A stretch of 64,000 nt of DNA, from NCBI RefSeq assembly GCF_002575655.3, contig NC_053039.3:223467622-223531621 (forward strand). Reading direction: 5' to 3'. Below, one piece after another: positions 20,880 through 31,880 of this stretch; within the stretch, counting starts at the first letter, position 1; each line of letters opens with the position of its first letter. The notes under the pieces are model-generated. The model had not been told where the DNA came from, made no database searches, and saw only the letters and a program-made list of their open reading frames with translations. Position numbers and translations under genes: made by a program. Source of the DNA: Aegilops tauschii subsp. strangulata (taxonomy: Eukaryota > Streptophyta > Magnoliopsida > Poales > Poaceae).

Positions 20880-22340
20880 ATGGCTGACGCTCGCCGAGCC
20901 CGTGCTGAGCGCCTGGCCGCCCTCACCGCCCGCGTCGCTCAGACGGCGCCCGTCGGCGGACCTCCCCGCCGTTCTCCATCACCTACTGCCAACGCTGCCA
21001 CCGGCCCGGCCGGAAACGAGCAGCAAGCTTCATCGCTGCACCCCTCTATGCGGAGGGATGGACGCACCGCCACCTTGTCGCTGACTCTGGCCGGCTCGTC
21101 GTCCCACGCTCGCCGCGCACCCACGGATGCGCAGGCTGCGCTGCTCATGGCACGCGAGCTCCTGCGTTACCGCCCGGTCGATGACTGGCTTGACCGCATC
21201 GCCGAGCTCGTCAGCGCCGCTGGGGGCTCTCCTGCGCTGTCCCTCTCGCTACCTCGCCCACCTCCAGCTGCGGGCGATGTAGCCCACGGAGCGCCTCCAC
21301 CACCTCCACATCAAGACGCCGCCCTCGCACCAAGACGCGCAGCCCCGCGACGCGACCTGCCACGCAGGGCGCCCGTGCACGAAGAAGGAAGCTCCCAAGA
21401 AGTCCCTCGGCTGCAAGAAAACGCTCCCGCGCTCCCAGCACCACTTCATCAAGACCGCGTGCCGCCTGTGGTGGCGGCGCGTGGGTATCAAGATCAGGCT
21501 CTGCCTCCGCGACGGGCTCCGATGACCACGGCAGGCTGTCGTGCCTTCACTCCTGAGCTGCGTAGCATCGTCTGGCCTGGCAAGTTCAAGCTAGACCTGC
21601 CTCCGCGCTACGACGGCACCCCCAACCTCGCGGAGTTCCTGCAGCTCTATGAGCTAAGCATCGAGGCGGCCAACGGTGACGAGAAGGTCATGGCGAATTG
21701 GTTTCCCATGGCCCTCAAGGATGGCGCGCGCTCGTGGCTCCTGAACCTGCCCGTGGGATCGATCTCCTCCTGGGGCGAGATGCGCGAGCGTTTAGTCGCC
21801 AACTTCCAGAGCACTCGCGACTGCCCGTCGGCCGCGGGCGACCTGCGGCGCATCAAGTAGCAGCCAGGGGAAACCCTGCAGAAGTACATCCAGCGTTTCA
21901 ACAGTGTCCGCCTCAAGATCCCCAAGGTGATGGACGAGGCCATCATCTCTGCGTTCTCCGATGGCGTCCACGACGTCAAGATGATGGAGGAGCTCGCCAT
22001 CCACGAGGAACTATGCACGACCCTAGAGATGTTCAACATGGCAACCAAGTGCGCAAGAGCCGAGCAGGGGCGCCTTTCCCTCCTCAAGCTCCTAGCTGCT
22101 GACCAGGAGGACAAGAAGGCCAAGATCAAGGACGTGAAGTGCAAGGGGGCTGCCGTGCTCACGGCAGAGCCGGAGACGAAGCGCGGCCGCGACCACCCCA
22201 AGTCATCCAAGGCCAGCCGTCCGTTCTGTGCCTTCCACAACGTTCACAGCCACAACACCAGCGATTGTCAAGAGCTCAGGGCCATCCGCGATGGGCGCTT
22301 CAGTCGGCACCCCGAGCGCAACGACCAAGGCTACGGATGA
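20880..22340 (+). pseudogene. gag: Gypsy 3 gag
   Basis: Likely start is the ATG at 20880 (ACCATGGCTGAC). The N-terminal 200 residues are Ala/Pro/Arg-rich and of low complexity. The conserved gag domain follows (LPPRYDGTPNLAEFLQLYEL, WLLNLPVGSISSW, ETLQKYIQRFN). A CysHis-type motif CAFHNVHSHNTSDC near the end replaces the usual zinc knuckle. An in-frame TAG at 21858-21860 splits the gag domain, and a TGA ends the frame at 22338-22340. Gag would form the particle that packages the element RNA. The TAG is at a position consistent with an ancestral CAG. Confidence 0.8.
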
Positions 22341-23239
22341 GGTGGAGGACGCTGGGACGACCGTGCACCCCGCCAGGAGTGGCGCGACCGGCCTCGTGAG
22401 GACCGTTGGCAGGACCAGCCTTGCGAGGGTGCCTGGAGAGACCAGCCTCGTGAGGACCGTCCTCAGGGCATAGCAGGGCTCCCTCCGCTGCCAACACCAC
22501 CAAGGAGGAACGACGCTCACCATCAGGACGAAGGGGCTGGGGGCTTCCAGGAGCCGCGCCCATCGCCTGCATCTTGGATGGTGCTCAAGCCCCAGCCTCT
22601 CAGCGTATCTTCAAGCAGTTTGCTCGTGAGGTGAACACGGCCCTTCCCAGGCTCGAAGCCACGCGCCCGCTCAGGTGGTCCAAGTGCGCCATCACCTTCA
22701 GCTCATCAGACCAGCTCAAGTGCGCGGCAACCGCCGGCGCCCTCCCGATGCTCTGCTCACTCATCATCAGCAATGTTCAAGTCACCAAGAACCTCATCGA
22801 CAGCGGCGCAGGGCTCAATGTCTTGTCCGTCGAGACGTTCGACAGCCTCCAAGTGCCATACGATCAGCTACAGCCTACCAAGCCCTTCTCAGGAGTGACC
22901 GACGGCTCCACCACCCCGATAGGGCAGGTCTGCCTCCCTGTCACATTCGGCCAGTGTGACAACTACCGCACCGATCTCATCGACTTCGACGTCGCCCACA
23001 TCCGCCTACCGTACAACACCATCATTGGGTATCCAGCCTTGGCCAAGTTTATGGCAGTGACCCACCATGGCTACAACGTCCTCAAGATGCCAGGGAGCGA
23101 CGGCATCATCATGGTCCCCTGTGAAGAAAGAGATGCAGTGTGCTCCCTCGAGCGCGCCTACCAAGCTGCAGCGGCCGAAGACCCCGACAACCAAGGCACT
23201 CTGTATCCTCCTGAGGGCATCGCCAAGAAGAAGAAGTAG
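22341..23239 (+). pseudogene. Gypsy 3 protease region
   Basis: After an Arg/Asp/Pro-rich tail still in the gag frame (to about 22640), the protease lies in another frame, open from 22574 to a TAG at 23239. The aspartic protease signature is NLIDSGAGLN, followed by PIGQVCLPVTFG and the flap-like AHIRLPYNTIIGYPAL. The frame change near 22600 and the upstream stop show that gag-pro cannot be read through. The end is a run of lysines (IAKKKK). Confidence 0.75.
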
Positions 23240-23963
23240 CTACTCCACCCAGGGCCTCAGGAGAGCGGCGTTTTCAGCGGCACCACCTCAGGGTATGCGC
23301 CCACAGCAGGGGCGCCTCCCTCCCTCGCATAGGAAGGCACGCCCGGCGCCCTCCTCAGGTTGGGCTCGGGAGCTCTCTTCTGGAGGGCCTAAGACCTAGC
23401 CAACGTCACGAGGGAGGTGCTCGGGCACCATGTGGAGGCGTGCTTCACCGCATGTTTCCCTCAAGAGGGCACAAGGCATGGAGCGCCTGGTGCTCAGGAG
23501 TTCATCACCAAGGCGGTCCAGGAGCTTCAAGAGGCAAGGACCATACACGGCGACCGCCGCCCACCACCCGGTGCAGCCCCCATCCCGGCGAGGACGGCGG
23601 GCTGCGCGTCTGCGTCGACATTCCAGGTCTCAACAGGCCCGCATCTCAGGGACGTTTCTGGCCTTCGCGCATTGGACGGTGCGAGGGTCCGCCTCGCAAC
23701 TATGTTCGCATGCCATTCGGCTTCCCAAATGTGGCCGTCACCTTCTAGCGGCACTTGTAGAGCATTCTGGCGGCTCAGGAGGCCAAGCACCACACTGTCC
23801 TGGCGGAAATGGCGACAGTTCTTCAGGAGCCACCTGGGCTCCCGGAGCCTCCTGAGGCTCAGGACCCTGGCGGCTCGTGAGGATCAACTTCTTCAGCACG
23901 CATCTTTGGCTACTCCAACCCCACTCCAGGTACGGTAGCAGGTGACTCTTTCCAGTTCATTCG
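23240..23963 (+). pseudogene. Gypsy 3 reverse transcriptase remnant
   Basis: Only two short reverse transcriptase blocks remain: GGLRVCVDIPGLN near 23600 and YVRMPFGFPNVAVTF near 23700. The sequence between them, and everything after them including the YxDD active site, is gone. The rest has stops in all frames. Several palindromic CTCAGGAG/CCTGAG words occur here. Confidence 0.65.
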
Positions 23964-24150
23964 GTTGGGGGCGCCCCTCGGGCAGCATTATCCCCAAGTC
24001 GCATGGGCATGTCCCTGTGACGTGTATCCTTTGCATCTTTAGCTTACTCTGTTGGGAGCGGCCCTCGGGCTGCATCATCCCCAGGCCGCTCAGGTCCGTC
24101 CCAGTGGCATGTATCGTTCTTGCATCTATTCGAACTTGCTTGCCTCCTTG
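23964..24150 (+). repeat. 87-bp direct repeat, two copies, in Gypsy 3
   Basis: GTTGGG(G/A)GCG, CCCTCGGGC(A/T)GCAT(T/C)ATCCCCA and GT(G/A)...TGTATC recur at 23964 and 24051, with about 75-80% identity by eye. Confidence 0.65.
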
Positions 24151-24738
24151 CATGAATTACCTTATGATTATCACCTGCCTGTCCGGTACTTCGAATACCC
24201 CAGCCACGACCGCTCTCATTACCGCGGGAGCCGCGCGCCGGTTGTCTTTCTTTAGGATTCTGTGCATGAGTAGGCTAGGCACGGCGTATGTGCTTGGGTC
24301 CGTCCCTGCAGCGTCGATAAACCCAATGACTGAGCTCTATCTGGCAGGCAGGCCCCATTCACGTCACCTCCTGGGGTCGTTGGTGTTTGGCCTCCTCATG
24401 TAATCACCTCAGGAGATTCGTCCGGTGCAGGTTGCCTAACCATCTCGCAGGACCGCCGCAGTTATCAAGAATCAAGACCAGGTGCAACCCGCCTTGAGGT
24501 ATGGCCTCATGAGTCCCGCGCTGGCTCACGAGTGCCCAGACACACCTCGTCTAGCCCTGCCGTGCAAGCCACGTGTCAGGGCGGGGATGAACACACCCCG
24601 GGGGCTCCACTCAGAGGGAGCCCTCACCCACGCACCAGTGGAAGCACCATGCTCCGCCCCGACAGTCAAGGAGTGGCTATGCCCGTGCAAGTGCAGAAGC
24701 GCTATGCTCCGCGCTGGTGATAAACAACTGAGGCGGCC
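24151..24738. other. Gypsy 3 internal sequence without recognisable coding
   Basis: GC-rich, no frame longer than about 90 codons and no conserved motif. It ends at the Copia insertion site (CGGCC, 24734-24738). Confidence 0.5.
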
Positions 24739-26005
24739 TGTAAGTGCATCTAGTGCCCCTTAGTGATTTTGGTGTATTGAAGACTTATAGGTTAAGGGTC
24801 TAATGTGTTTATGAGTGTACACAGGCCTATAAGTCTATGAGGAGTCTGATATTTACAGAGAGAGTCGACCCCTAAAAATGAAGTTCTTCTTCTGAAGACT
24901 TTGGATTTCTGAATACTTTCTGAAGAGTTTGAAAGTGAAGAAATTGGTGTGACCTTGAAGACTTGGTATTCATTCGAGGAACATGAAGCGTGAAGACTTT
25001 TGTTTTCGTAGTTTCATTTTCTCTTTCTTGAGTCATAGGAAACACCGTACTGTTAAAGTGGGTCGAGGAAATACTAAGGAAATATTTCCATGTGATGCTC
25101 AACTCAAAATCCTACACCTACCAATCCCTTCGAGTGAAGCCATTGGAAATCTCATACAGTTCAGTCATATTCTTCGGTGACAGAGACGAAGTTCTTCTGG
25201 TCTCTGAGGAATTTGTTCTGACTAAGGAGTTAGGAATTTTCCAGTGCGGATTGCCTACACAGTGAGGAACTTGATAGCCCTGAGGAATTTGAGCCTCAAA
25301 CATCCGACCGTTGTTGTGCTATGCGCCAGCTGTCCCAAAATATCTACTCACCGAACGGTCATATCATTGAAGGGCATTTATGTCTTATCATGTCGGACTG
25401 CTCCCTAGGCTATAAATAGCCGCCCCCTACAACCACTAGCTGGTTGGTTGCTCCGAGAGAAACTGACACTTGTCATTTGAGAGCATCCCATCCTCCGAGG
25501 ACTTTGAGCGAAAATCATCGAGTGAGGAAAACCCAAACCCAAACACCTACAAACCCAAAGTGATTGAGCATCACTGAAGAGATTGATCCTGCATGGATCT
25601 GATGCTTGTTACCTTTGAAGACTGTGCTTCTTCGAGACGGTTAGGCGTCATGATCTAGAGCATCCAAGAGGAATTGTGGATCGCCGAGTGACCGAGTTTG
25701 CGAAGGTTCGAAAGTCACCTGAAGACCTACCATGAGTGATTGGGCGAGGTCTGTCTGACCTTAGTTCAAGGAGAATACGGTGAGGACTGTGTGTCCGGGA
25801 TTGTGTGTCCTCAGGTTTAAATACCTAGCCGCTCCAACCAGATGTACAACTGAGACAGCAGTTGGAACTGGTCTACCAAATCATTGTCTTCACCAAGCTT
25901 ACTGGTTCTATTTCCTCAACTCTTTCATTTCCTCATAACTGTGTTGTGTGCTTATTCATATCTGTGTTTGAATACTTTGACTGAAGACATTCTCAATTTC
26001 CTCAG
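24739..26005 (+). repeat. Copia 5' LTR, left 1267 bp
   Basis: Collinear with 55043-56308. Ends at CTCAG (26001-26005), the target site used by Gypsy 2. Contains the LTR TATA box TATAAATA at 25411-25418. Confidence 0.92.
25411..25418 (+). promoter_or_regulatory. Copia LTR TATA box
   Basis: CCTAGGCTATAAATAGCCGC, the same in the 3' LTR at 55715-55722. A hexameric palindrome CCTAGG sits directly before it. Confidence 0.7.
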
Positions 26006-26532
26006 TGTTGGGGATATTACCACTGGGCGTAAACCGGCCAGGAGAGGCCGGGTTAACCCCATAAGTAGTTCATCTGTATCTGAAGTCCATGAAGACAGAT
26101 GGTGACGCTTTACGAAGGCCCAGGGCCCAAAGCCGGTTTAAGGCCTGTAGACATAAACCGGCATTAATATGTAAACTTGTGTTGTAAGATAGAAGTAGCA
26201 GAGACCGAGCCGGACACGATTATGAGCCGGCCTCGGGATTCTGTAAACCGATGGGCGTCAACCCATGTATATAAGGGGACGACCCGACAGCGGTTCAAGA
26301 AAAACAGATAACAACTCGAGACTCAGGCAAAGCGTATTCGCTCCCTGATCATCGAAACCCCATCAATTCCATCACAACTAGACGTAGGCTTTTACCTTCA
26401 TCGTAAGGGGCCGAACTAGTATAAAACTCTCTTGCGTCCCGTGTCCGCTTTAACCCCTTTAAGCTAACCCGTAGCGATGGCTCCACGACTAAGTCCTTTC
26501 TCTAGGACATCTGCTGTGACAAAACCACGACA
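26006..26532 (+). repeat. Gypsy 2 5' LTR, 527 bp
   Basis: TGTTGGGGATATTACC to CCACGACA. TATA box TATATAAG at 26268. Near-identical to 42581-43107. Confidence 0.95.
26268..26275 (+). promoter_or_regulatory. Gypsy 2 LTR TATA box (TATATAAG)
   Basis: Followed by GGGGACGACCCGA; conserved in the 3' LTR (42843) and in copy A (2217). Confidence 0.65.
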
Positions 26533-26534
26533 GT

Positions 26535-26552
26535 TGGCGCCCACCATGGGGC
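26535..26552 (+). other. Gypsy 2 primer binding site
   Basis: TGGCGCCCACCATGGGGC, two bases after the LTR. It overlaps the likely gag start codon (ATG at 26546), so primer site and translation start share bases. Confidence 0.7.
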
Positions 26553-29041
26553 TATCACACGATGGTTTCAAGTTCTTGGAGGGCAACTTCGAAGGACTCA
26601 AGGGTTGCGCTATGGGCCGGATGACCAAGAGTTGTCGCGGCAAGCTCTACATCGACGATGCAGGCTGGGGCCCCGAGGCTGGCTCAATCGAGTACGGGTA
26701 CCGGGTCCCCTTTGGTGGCATACACGTTTTCATTGGCAAGATCGGCGAACCGGGCCCTGAGCCGGACATCTGCACCAACCTCATCGAAACGGCTCAGCAT
26801 GCGAGATCTGCCCGGGTCAAGCCTGTCATGAAGCGTGCCTTCGTGGGAGTTATCCATGGAGGGGAATCTGAGGATAGATCGGAATCTGGTGGTGAGATCG
26901 TCGTTTATTCCGGTGACGAGTCATCGACCGGAGAGACTGAGTCGTTATATCAGTTACAAGATGGCCGGATTGGGGGCTGTTCCGATGGCGACGGTATTCC
27001 GGACCCCTTTGATCTGCCAAACCGGGTTGCGATCTTCATGGCCGGTACACAACCGGCGCTCCACTCTTCGACCGCAGTGGCGATGATATCCGGATCGGCA
27101 GCGGCAACAGCGGCCGGGGCAGGAGGCCCTATGCGACCACCAGCTCAGGTTCTGTCGGATTTGTTTGACGCGTTGGCAACGCTGATGGCGGAGGTTAACC
27201 CGGCGGATCAGGATGCACACAATGCGGAAATCGCAAAAGTGAAAGATCATATCACCCAGGCCAAAGCTGACTTAGCAGCTGAGGATACCAGGATGGTCGT
27301 GGAGCGGGCCGCTTTGGATGCACAAGCTTACCGGATTATGCTGGATCAGAGTGCGTCGGAGGAAGTCCTGAAGAGGAGGTACAGATCTCGCCTGCCACCG
27401 GTTTATGATGCTAGAAATCTTTTTAACACCCCAGGAGCAGGGACCAGTAATCCGCCGGTGGTAAACCGGGCGGAGGCACCAGGAGCAGGGGCGCCGGTTC
27501 AGCCACGTTTGGTGGATCCGCCTCGTCAGAACAACATTGTAACACCGCATGTCCCCACCCCACCGGGTCATTACTCTAACCCGATGGACAACATTGTCGC
27601 TGCCGCTTCACGGCTGGCGGCCATCCCGATCGAAGGCGATTCTCCGGCGGCGGTCGAGACGCGTCGGGTTAAGGAGCTTCTTCAGACAGCCTTGGTTCAA
27701 CAGGAGGCTTATTCATATAGTCGCGATCGGATTCATTCCACTCCCCGTCCAAGCCGGAGTTACAGCAGGCGTATGGATGAATCGGCAGTGTCAAGCAATG
27801 CGCGGAACCGTGATCCGCCCTGTGGCAATAACCCGGTGGGTGGTGCTGGTGATGCTCAGGAGGTGGTGGACCGTGCTCGGGCACGCAGAGAGGCTGAGTT
27901 AGCGGCGCAACATGAAGCCCGTCAGCTTACTCCGGTTCGTCCAACCACATCAGTGGAACCAGGAGTTACCTCTAGTTCTTTGGGAGTGCCGTGTCTCGTC
28001 CCGGCGTTGCGCAATATGCGCCTGCCCAAGGATTTCAAGGGCCCGCGCAAGGTGCCGAATTACACCGCCGATTTATCCCCTGAAACATGGGTCGAAAGCT
28101 ATGAGATGGCCATGGAGATGCTGGATGTGGATGATGCGGCTGCGAAATACTTCACCATGATGCTAGAAGGGACGGCCCGCACTTGGCTAAAGAGCTTACC
28201 GGCTAATTCCATCAGGTCATGGGCCGAGTTGAGAGCCCGGTTTATTCAGAATTTCAAGGATACATGCAAGCAACCCATGTCAATTGTGGACTTAGCTGCC
28301 TGTGTCCAGGAGGAAGGAGAGTCAACAACCCATTGGGTGCGCCGGGTTTCAGAGATTTTGCATTCATCGGACCGCATCAACGCTGACACCGCAGTTTTAA
28401 CATTGGAAGGCAATTGCCGGTTTGAACCCCTGAAGTTGAAGTTGGGACGGCTCAAACGTCATTGTAATGATATGGGAACCCTCATGGCTACACTGGTGAA
28501 GTATGCCGACTCTGATAGTACCAAGGATCCCGAGTCTGACGATGATAAGACAGGGAAGGGAAAAAAGAGCGGCAATGCCAAGGGGCAGCACCACAACCCG
28601 GCGGGTCATGGAAACGGCGGCAAGCGTAAGGCGGACCACGGTTTAGACTTTGTGGCTAATACTAACACACATGACAAGGGCCAGTGGCATAAGGGTAAGC
28701 CGCCCCAGCGCGGGGGAGGGCCAAGTCCTAATCCGGACCGTTTGGCTTATCTGTTGAACCAGTCCTGTCCAAAGCATGGGACGAAGGAGATCCCGTCCAC
28801 GCACCTCTGGAAAGACTGTTACATCATGCAAGAGTTCAAAAATTCTGATTCTTTCCAGTATGATCATGGACCAGGAGGCGGTTCGGGCCCCGGGTCTCAT
28901 GGGCCGGGTTATGGTGGAGGAAATTCCGGTTCAGGCTTCCACGGTAATCAGGGTGGACATAACAATCAAGGTAATCAGGGTAACCAAGGCGGCTATAATC
29001 ATCAGGGCAATCAGCAGCAGCAGCAGCAGTCGGGTTACTAG
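26546..29041 (+). CDS. gag: Gypsy 2 gag
   Basis: 831 codons from the ATG at 26546 (CACCATGGGG, good context) to TAG. An in-frame ATG at 26477 lies inside the LTR and is less likely. The N-terminal part includes a conserved leader region (MGLSHDGFKFLEGNFEGLKG) and a long variable, acidic and Pro-rich section. The retrotransposon gag domain is at about residues 492-640 (LPKDFKGPRKVPNYTADL, ARTWLKSLPANSIRSW, RFIQNFKDTCKQP). A Lys/Gly-rich tail follows, then a CysHis-type motif (CPKHGTKEIPSTHLWKDC) near residue 745 and a Gly/Gln-rich end with six glutamines. It should form the particle in the cytoplasm. The stop separates it from the protease in the same frame. The frame is intact. Confidence 0.88.
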   Translation: MGLSHDGFKFLEGNFEGLKGCAMGRMTKSCRGKLYIDDAGWGPEAGSIEYGYRVPFGGIHVFIGKIGEPGPEPDICTNLIETAQHARSARVKPVMKRAFVGVIHGGESEDRSESGGEIVVYSGDESSTGETESLYQLQDGRIGGCSDGDGIPDPFDLPNRVAIFMAGTQPALHSSTAVAMISGSAAATAAGAGGPMRPPAQVLSDLFDALATLMAEVNPADQDAHNAEIAKVKDHITQAKADLAAEDTRMVVERAALDAQAYRIMLDQSASEEVLKRRYRSRLPPVYDARNLFNTPGAGTSNPPVVNRAEAPGAGAPVQPRLVDPPRQNNIVTPHVPTPPGHYSNPMDNIVAAASRLAAIPIEGDSPAAVETRRVKELLQTALVQQEAYSYSRDRIHSTPRPSRSYSRRMDESAVSSNARNRDPPCGNNPVGGAGDAQEVVDRARARREAELAAQHEARQLTPVRPTTSVEPGVTSSSLGVPCLVPALRNMRLPKDFKGPRKVPNYTADLSPETWVESYEMAMEMLDVDDAAAKYFTMMLEGTARTWLKSLPANSIRSWAELRARFIQNFKDTCKQPMSIVDLAACVQEEGESTTHWVRRVSEILHSSDRINADTAVLTLEGNCRFEPLKLKLGRLKRHCNDMGTLMATLVKYADSDSTKDPESDDDKTGKGKKSGNAKGQHHNPAGHGNGGKRKADHGLDFVANTNTHDKGQWHKGKPPQRGGGPSPNPDRLAYLLNQSCPKHGTKEIPSTHLWKDCYIMQEFKNSDSFQYDHGPGGGSGPGSHGPGYGGGNSGSGFHGNQGGHNNQGNQGNQGGYNHQGNQQQQQQSGY

Positions 29042-29867
29042 AGCAACCCGAAGCAGTTGAATAGCGGACAGTATCATGTCTTCACCACTAGCTTGGACAA
29101 GCGTGATCAGAAGCTTCATAAAAGGGCGGTGAATGCCGTTGAACCGTCGGTGCCCCGTTGTTTGCGCTGGTCCGAGCAGCCGATTGTGTGGAGTAGAGAA
29201 GATCATCCGTCCTGGGTTGACAATCCGGGTCATCTGGCTCTGGTGGTGGCACCTCAGGTGGGAGGTTATAAGTTCACTAAGGTACTCATGGATGGAGGGA
29301 GTAGTATCAATATCCTTTTATGAAACTTTCCGTCGCATGGGGTTAATAGATAAAAATCTTAAACCGTCCAATACGGTGTTCCATGGTGTGGTGCCTGGTA
29401 AGTCGGCATATCCTGTTGTTAAGATAGCTCTGGAGGTGGCTTTTGGAGATGAGCATGACTCGAGATCAGAGACCTTGACCTTTGAAGTGGTGAAAATCAG
29501 AAGCCCGTATCATGCCCTATTTGGACGGCCAGCTTATGCTAAGTTTATGGCACGACCTTGTTATGTCTATCTGCAGCTCAAGATGCCGGGTCACAAGGGA
29601 ACTATAACCGTGCATGGGAGCTGCAAGATTGCTCTGGAGTGTGAACAAGGTGATGCGGCTTATGCTGAGTCGGTTTGTGTAACAGAAGAGTTGAAGTTTT
29701 ACAAGGACAATGTTGATCCGGCGGATATGACTTCGTTGAAGAAACCAACTACAGAGCATGATCCGGCCCTGAAGTTTAAATCGGTTGATGAGACTAAGCT
29801 TGTTGACTTCGTGCCTGGCGATTCGTCCAAGCAGTTCAGCATCAGCGCTAACTTGGATCCGAAATAG
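29042..29867 (+). pseudogene. Gypsy 2 protease region
   Basis: Continues in the gag frame after the TAG to the aspartic protease motif KVLMDGGSSINIL (Asp-Gly-Gly, as usual in Tat elements), then shifts frame at about 29320 inside the protease core. The rest (ETFRRMGL, HALFGRPAYAKFMA) is in the frame of reverse transcriptase and ends at a TAG at 29865-29867. The protease is therefore broken by one indel. Confidence 0.85.
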
Positions 29868-31880
29868 GAAAGCACGCTCATCAAGTTCATCCATGAGAAT
29901 CGGGACATCTTTGCATGGAAGCCTTCTGACATGCCATGTGTACCGAGAGAACTCGCTGAGCACACTCTCAATGTTGATCCCAAGTATAAACCGGTCAAGC
30001 AGTTTCTCCGCCGGTTCAATGAGGAAAGACGCAATGCTATTGGAGAAGAAGTAGCCAGACTCTTGGCAGCTGGTTTTATCGTTGAAGTATTCCATCCTGA
30101 GTGGTTGGCTAATCCGGTGCTGGTCCTCAAGAAGAATGGCACTTGGCGTATGTGTGTGGACTACACAGATCTCAACAAAGCTTGTCCAGCAGATCCTTTT
30201 GCCCTTCCCCGTATTGATCAAATTATTGATGCTACGGCGGGTTGCGAGCGTTTAAGCTTTTTGGATGCATATTCTGGTTATCATCAGATCAAAATGGCAG
30301 TTAAGGACCAGGAGAAGACAGCCTTCATAACTCCCTTCAGAGCCTTCTGCTATGTGTCCATGCCCTTTGGGCTCAAGAGTGCCCAGGCGACTTATCAACG
30401 GTGTGTGCAGAATTGTCTTCATAAACAGATCGGCCGCAATGTTCACGCCTATGTGGATGATATTATGGTAAAATCAAGGAAGAATGAGACATTGATTGAT
30501 GACTTGAAGGAAACCTTTGATAACCTGCGGGTTTATAAAATGATGCTTAATCCGGCCAAGTGTGTCTTTCGTGTACCTGCAGGCAAGCTCTTGGGCTTTT
30601 TGGTGTCTAACAGGGGTATTGAAGCTAATTTGGAAAAGATCAAAGCCATCACCTCCTTGGCTAAACCGAAGTGTATCAATGATGTTCAACGCCTGGCAGG
30701 CCGGATTGCCGCGTTGAGCCGGTTTGTCAGTCGCCTTGGCGAGAAGGCCATCCCTTTATATCAGATGCTGAAGAAAACGGATAACTTCGTCTGGAGTGAC
30801 GCCGCTAATGAAGCATTTGAGGACTTAAAGCGGCAGCTGGCTAATCCGCCGATTCTCGCTGCTCCAGTGGACAAAGAACCATTGTTGCTATATGTGACAG
30901 CTAATGCTTGGGCTGTTAGTGTGGCTATTGTGGTGGAACGCAAGGAGGCAGGAAAGGAATATCTGGTTCAGCGGACGGTTTACTATATCAGTGAGGTACT
31001 TATTGAGTCCAAGCAGAGGTACCCGCATTGGCAAAAATTGGTGTATGGGGTTTTGATGGCAAGCCGGAAGCTTAAGCAGTATTTCCAAGGTCATCCCATC
31101 ACGGTGGTCAGCTCTGCTCCTTTGGGGGATATAATTCAGAACAAGGAAGCAACTAGCTGGATTGCTAAGTGGGCTATCGAGCTCGGACCCCATGGGTTGA
31201 AATACATACCCCGAACGGCGATCAAATCTCAGGCACTTGTGGATTTCATTAATGATTGGACAGAATTACAAGCGCGAAAGGAGAAGCCGGATCATACTTA
31301 TTGGACTATTCATTTTGATGGGTCCAGGCAATTGGAGGGCTCGTGGGCTGGAGTCGTATTAACTTCTCCACGAGGTGATAAGTTTTGTTATGTTCTCCGT
31401 TTAATGTTCCCTTGCACTAACAATGCAGCTGAATATGAGGCTTTACTCCATGGTCTTCGGATGACTAAGGAGATGAACCTAAGCCATGTTAAGTGTTTCG
31501 GTGACTCGGATCTGGTGGCTCAACAAGTGTCCGGCACTTGGGATTCCAAGGACCCACTAATGGCAGCATATCGTCGTGAGGTGGATATTGTTGCAGGTCA
31601 CTTTAAAGGTTATCAGGTGGATCATGTGGACCGGCGAAAGAATGAAGCGGCGGACGCTTTAAGCCACCTGGGTTCCCAATGTAAACCGGTTCCACCTAAT
31701 GTCTTCCTGGATGTTTTGCATAATCCGTCTGTCAAGCTCCCTGGTGAAGAGGATTTGGCTGTTCCTGATCCGGAGGCTCATTTGGTGGCGGCTCTTCATG
31801 TTATCCCGGATTGGACGGTTCAATATCTGGCGTATATGAACAGGGGCGAGTTACCAGAGGATGAAACTTTGGCCAGATAG
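29868..31880 (+). CDS. pol: Gypsy 2 reverse transcriptase, RNase H and archaeal-type RNase H
   Basis: Open from the TAG at 29865 to the TAG at 31878; the first internal ATG is 29931. The domain order is reverse transcriptase (WRMCVDYTDLNKACP, MPFGLKSAQATYQR, catalytic YVDDIMV near 30450), connection and Gypsy-type RNase H (from about 30870; TVYYISEVLIESKQRYP), then an archaeal-type RNase H at about 31310-31680 with its acidic residues in HFDGSRQLEGSWAG, NNAAEYEALLHGL, FGDSDLVAQQV and RRKNEAADALSHLG. It copies element RNA into DNA. Both bounding stops are TAG in a frame that continues conserved sequence, so they look like mutations of a longer pol frame. Confidence 0.9.
   Translation, partial: ESTLIKFIHENRDIFAWKPSDMPCVPRELAEHTLNVDPKYKPVKQFLRRFNEERRNAIGEEVARLLAAGFIVEVFHPEWLANPVLVLKKNGTWRMCVDYTDLNKACPADPFALPRIDQIIDATAGCERLSFLDAYSGYHQIKMAVKDQEKTAFITPFRAFCYVSMPFGLKSAQATYQRCVQNCLHKQIGRNVHAYVDDIMVKSRKNETLIDDLKETFDNLRVYKMMLNPAKCVFRVPAGKLLGFLVSNRGIEANLEKIKAITSLAKPKCINDVQRLAGRIAALSRFVSRLGEKAIPLYQMLKKTDNFVWSDAANEAFEDLKRQLANPPILAAPVDKEPLLLYVTANAWAVSVAIVVERKEAGKEYLVQRTVYYISEVLIESKQRYPHWQKLVYGVLMASRKLKQYFQGHPITVVSSAPLGDIIQNKEATSWIAKWAIELGPHGLKYIPRTAIKSQALVDFINDWTELQARKEKPDHTYWTIHFDGSRQLEGSWAGVVLTSPRGDKFCYVLRLMFPCTNNAAEYEALLHGLRMTKEMNLSHVKCFGDSDLVAQQVSGTWDSKDPLMAAYRREVDIVAGHFKGYQVDHVDRRKNEAADALSHLGSQCKPVPPNVFLDVLHNPSVKLPGEEDLAVPDPEAHLVAALHVIPDWTVQYLAYMNRGELPEDETLAR

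Noticed and set aside
20902..22572. Second-frame proteins over Gypsy 3 gag and its antisense
   Set aside because: GC-rich coding sequence gives open frames in all phases; only the gag frame shows the conserved domain.
26954..31193. Minus-strand frames of 60-230 codons across gag and pol of Gypsy 2
   Set aside because: Shadows of the conserved sense frame; no splice or domain evidence, unlike the true antisense gene at 37981-41613.
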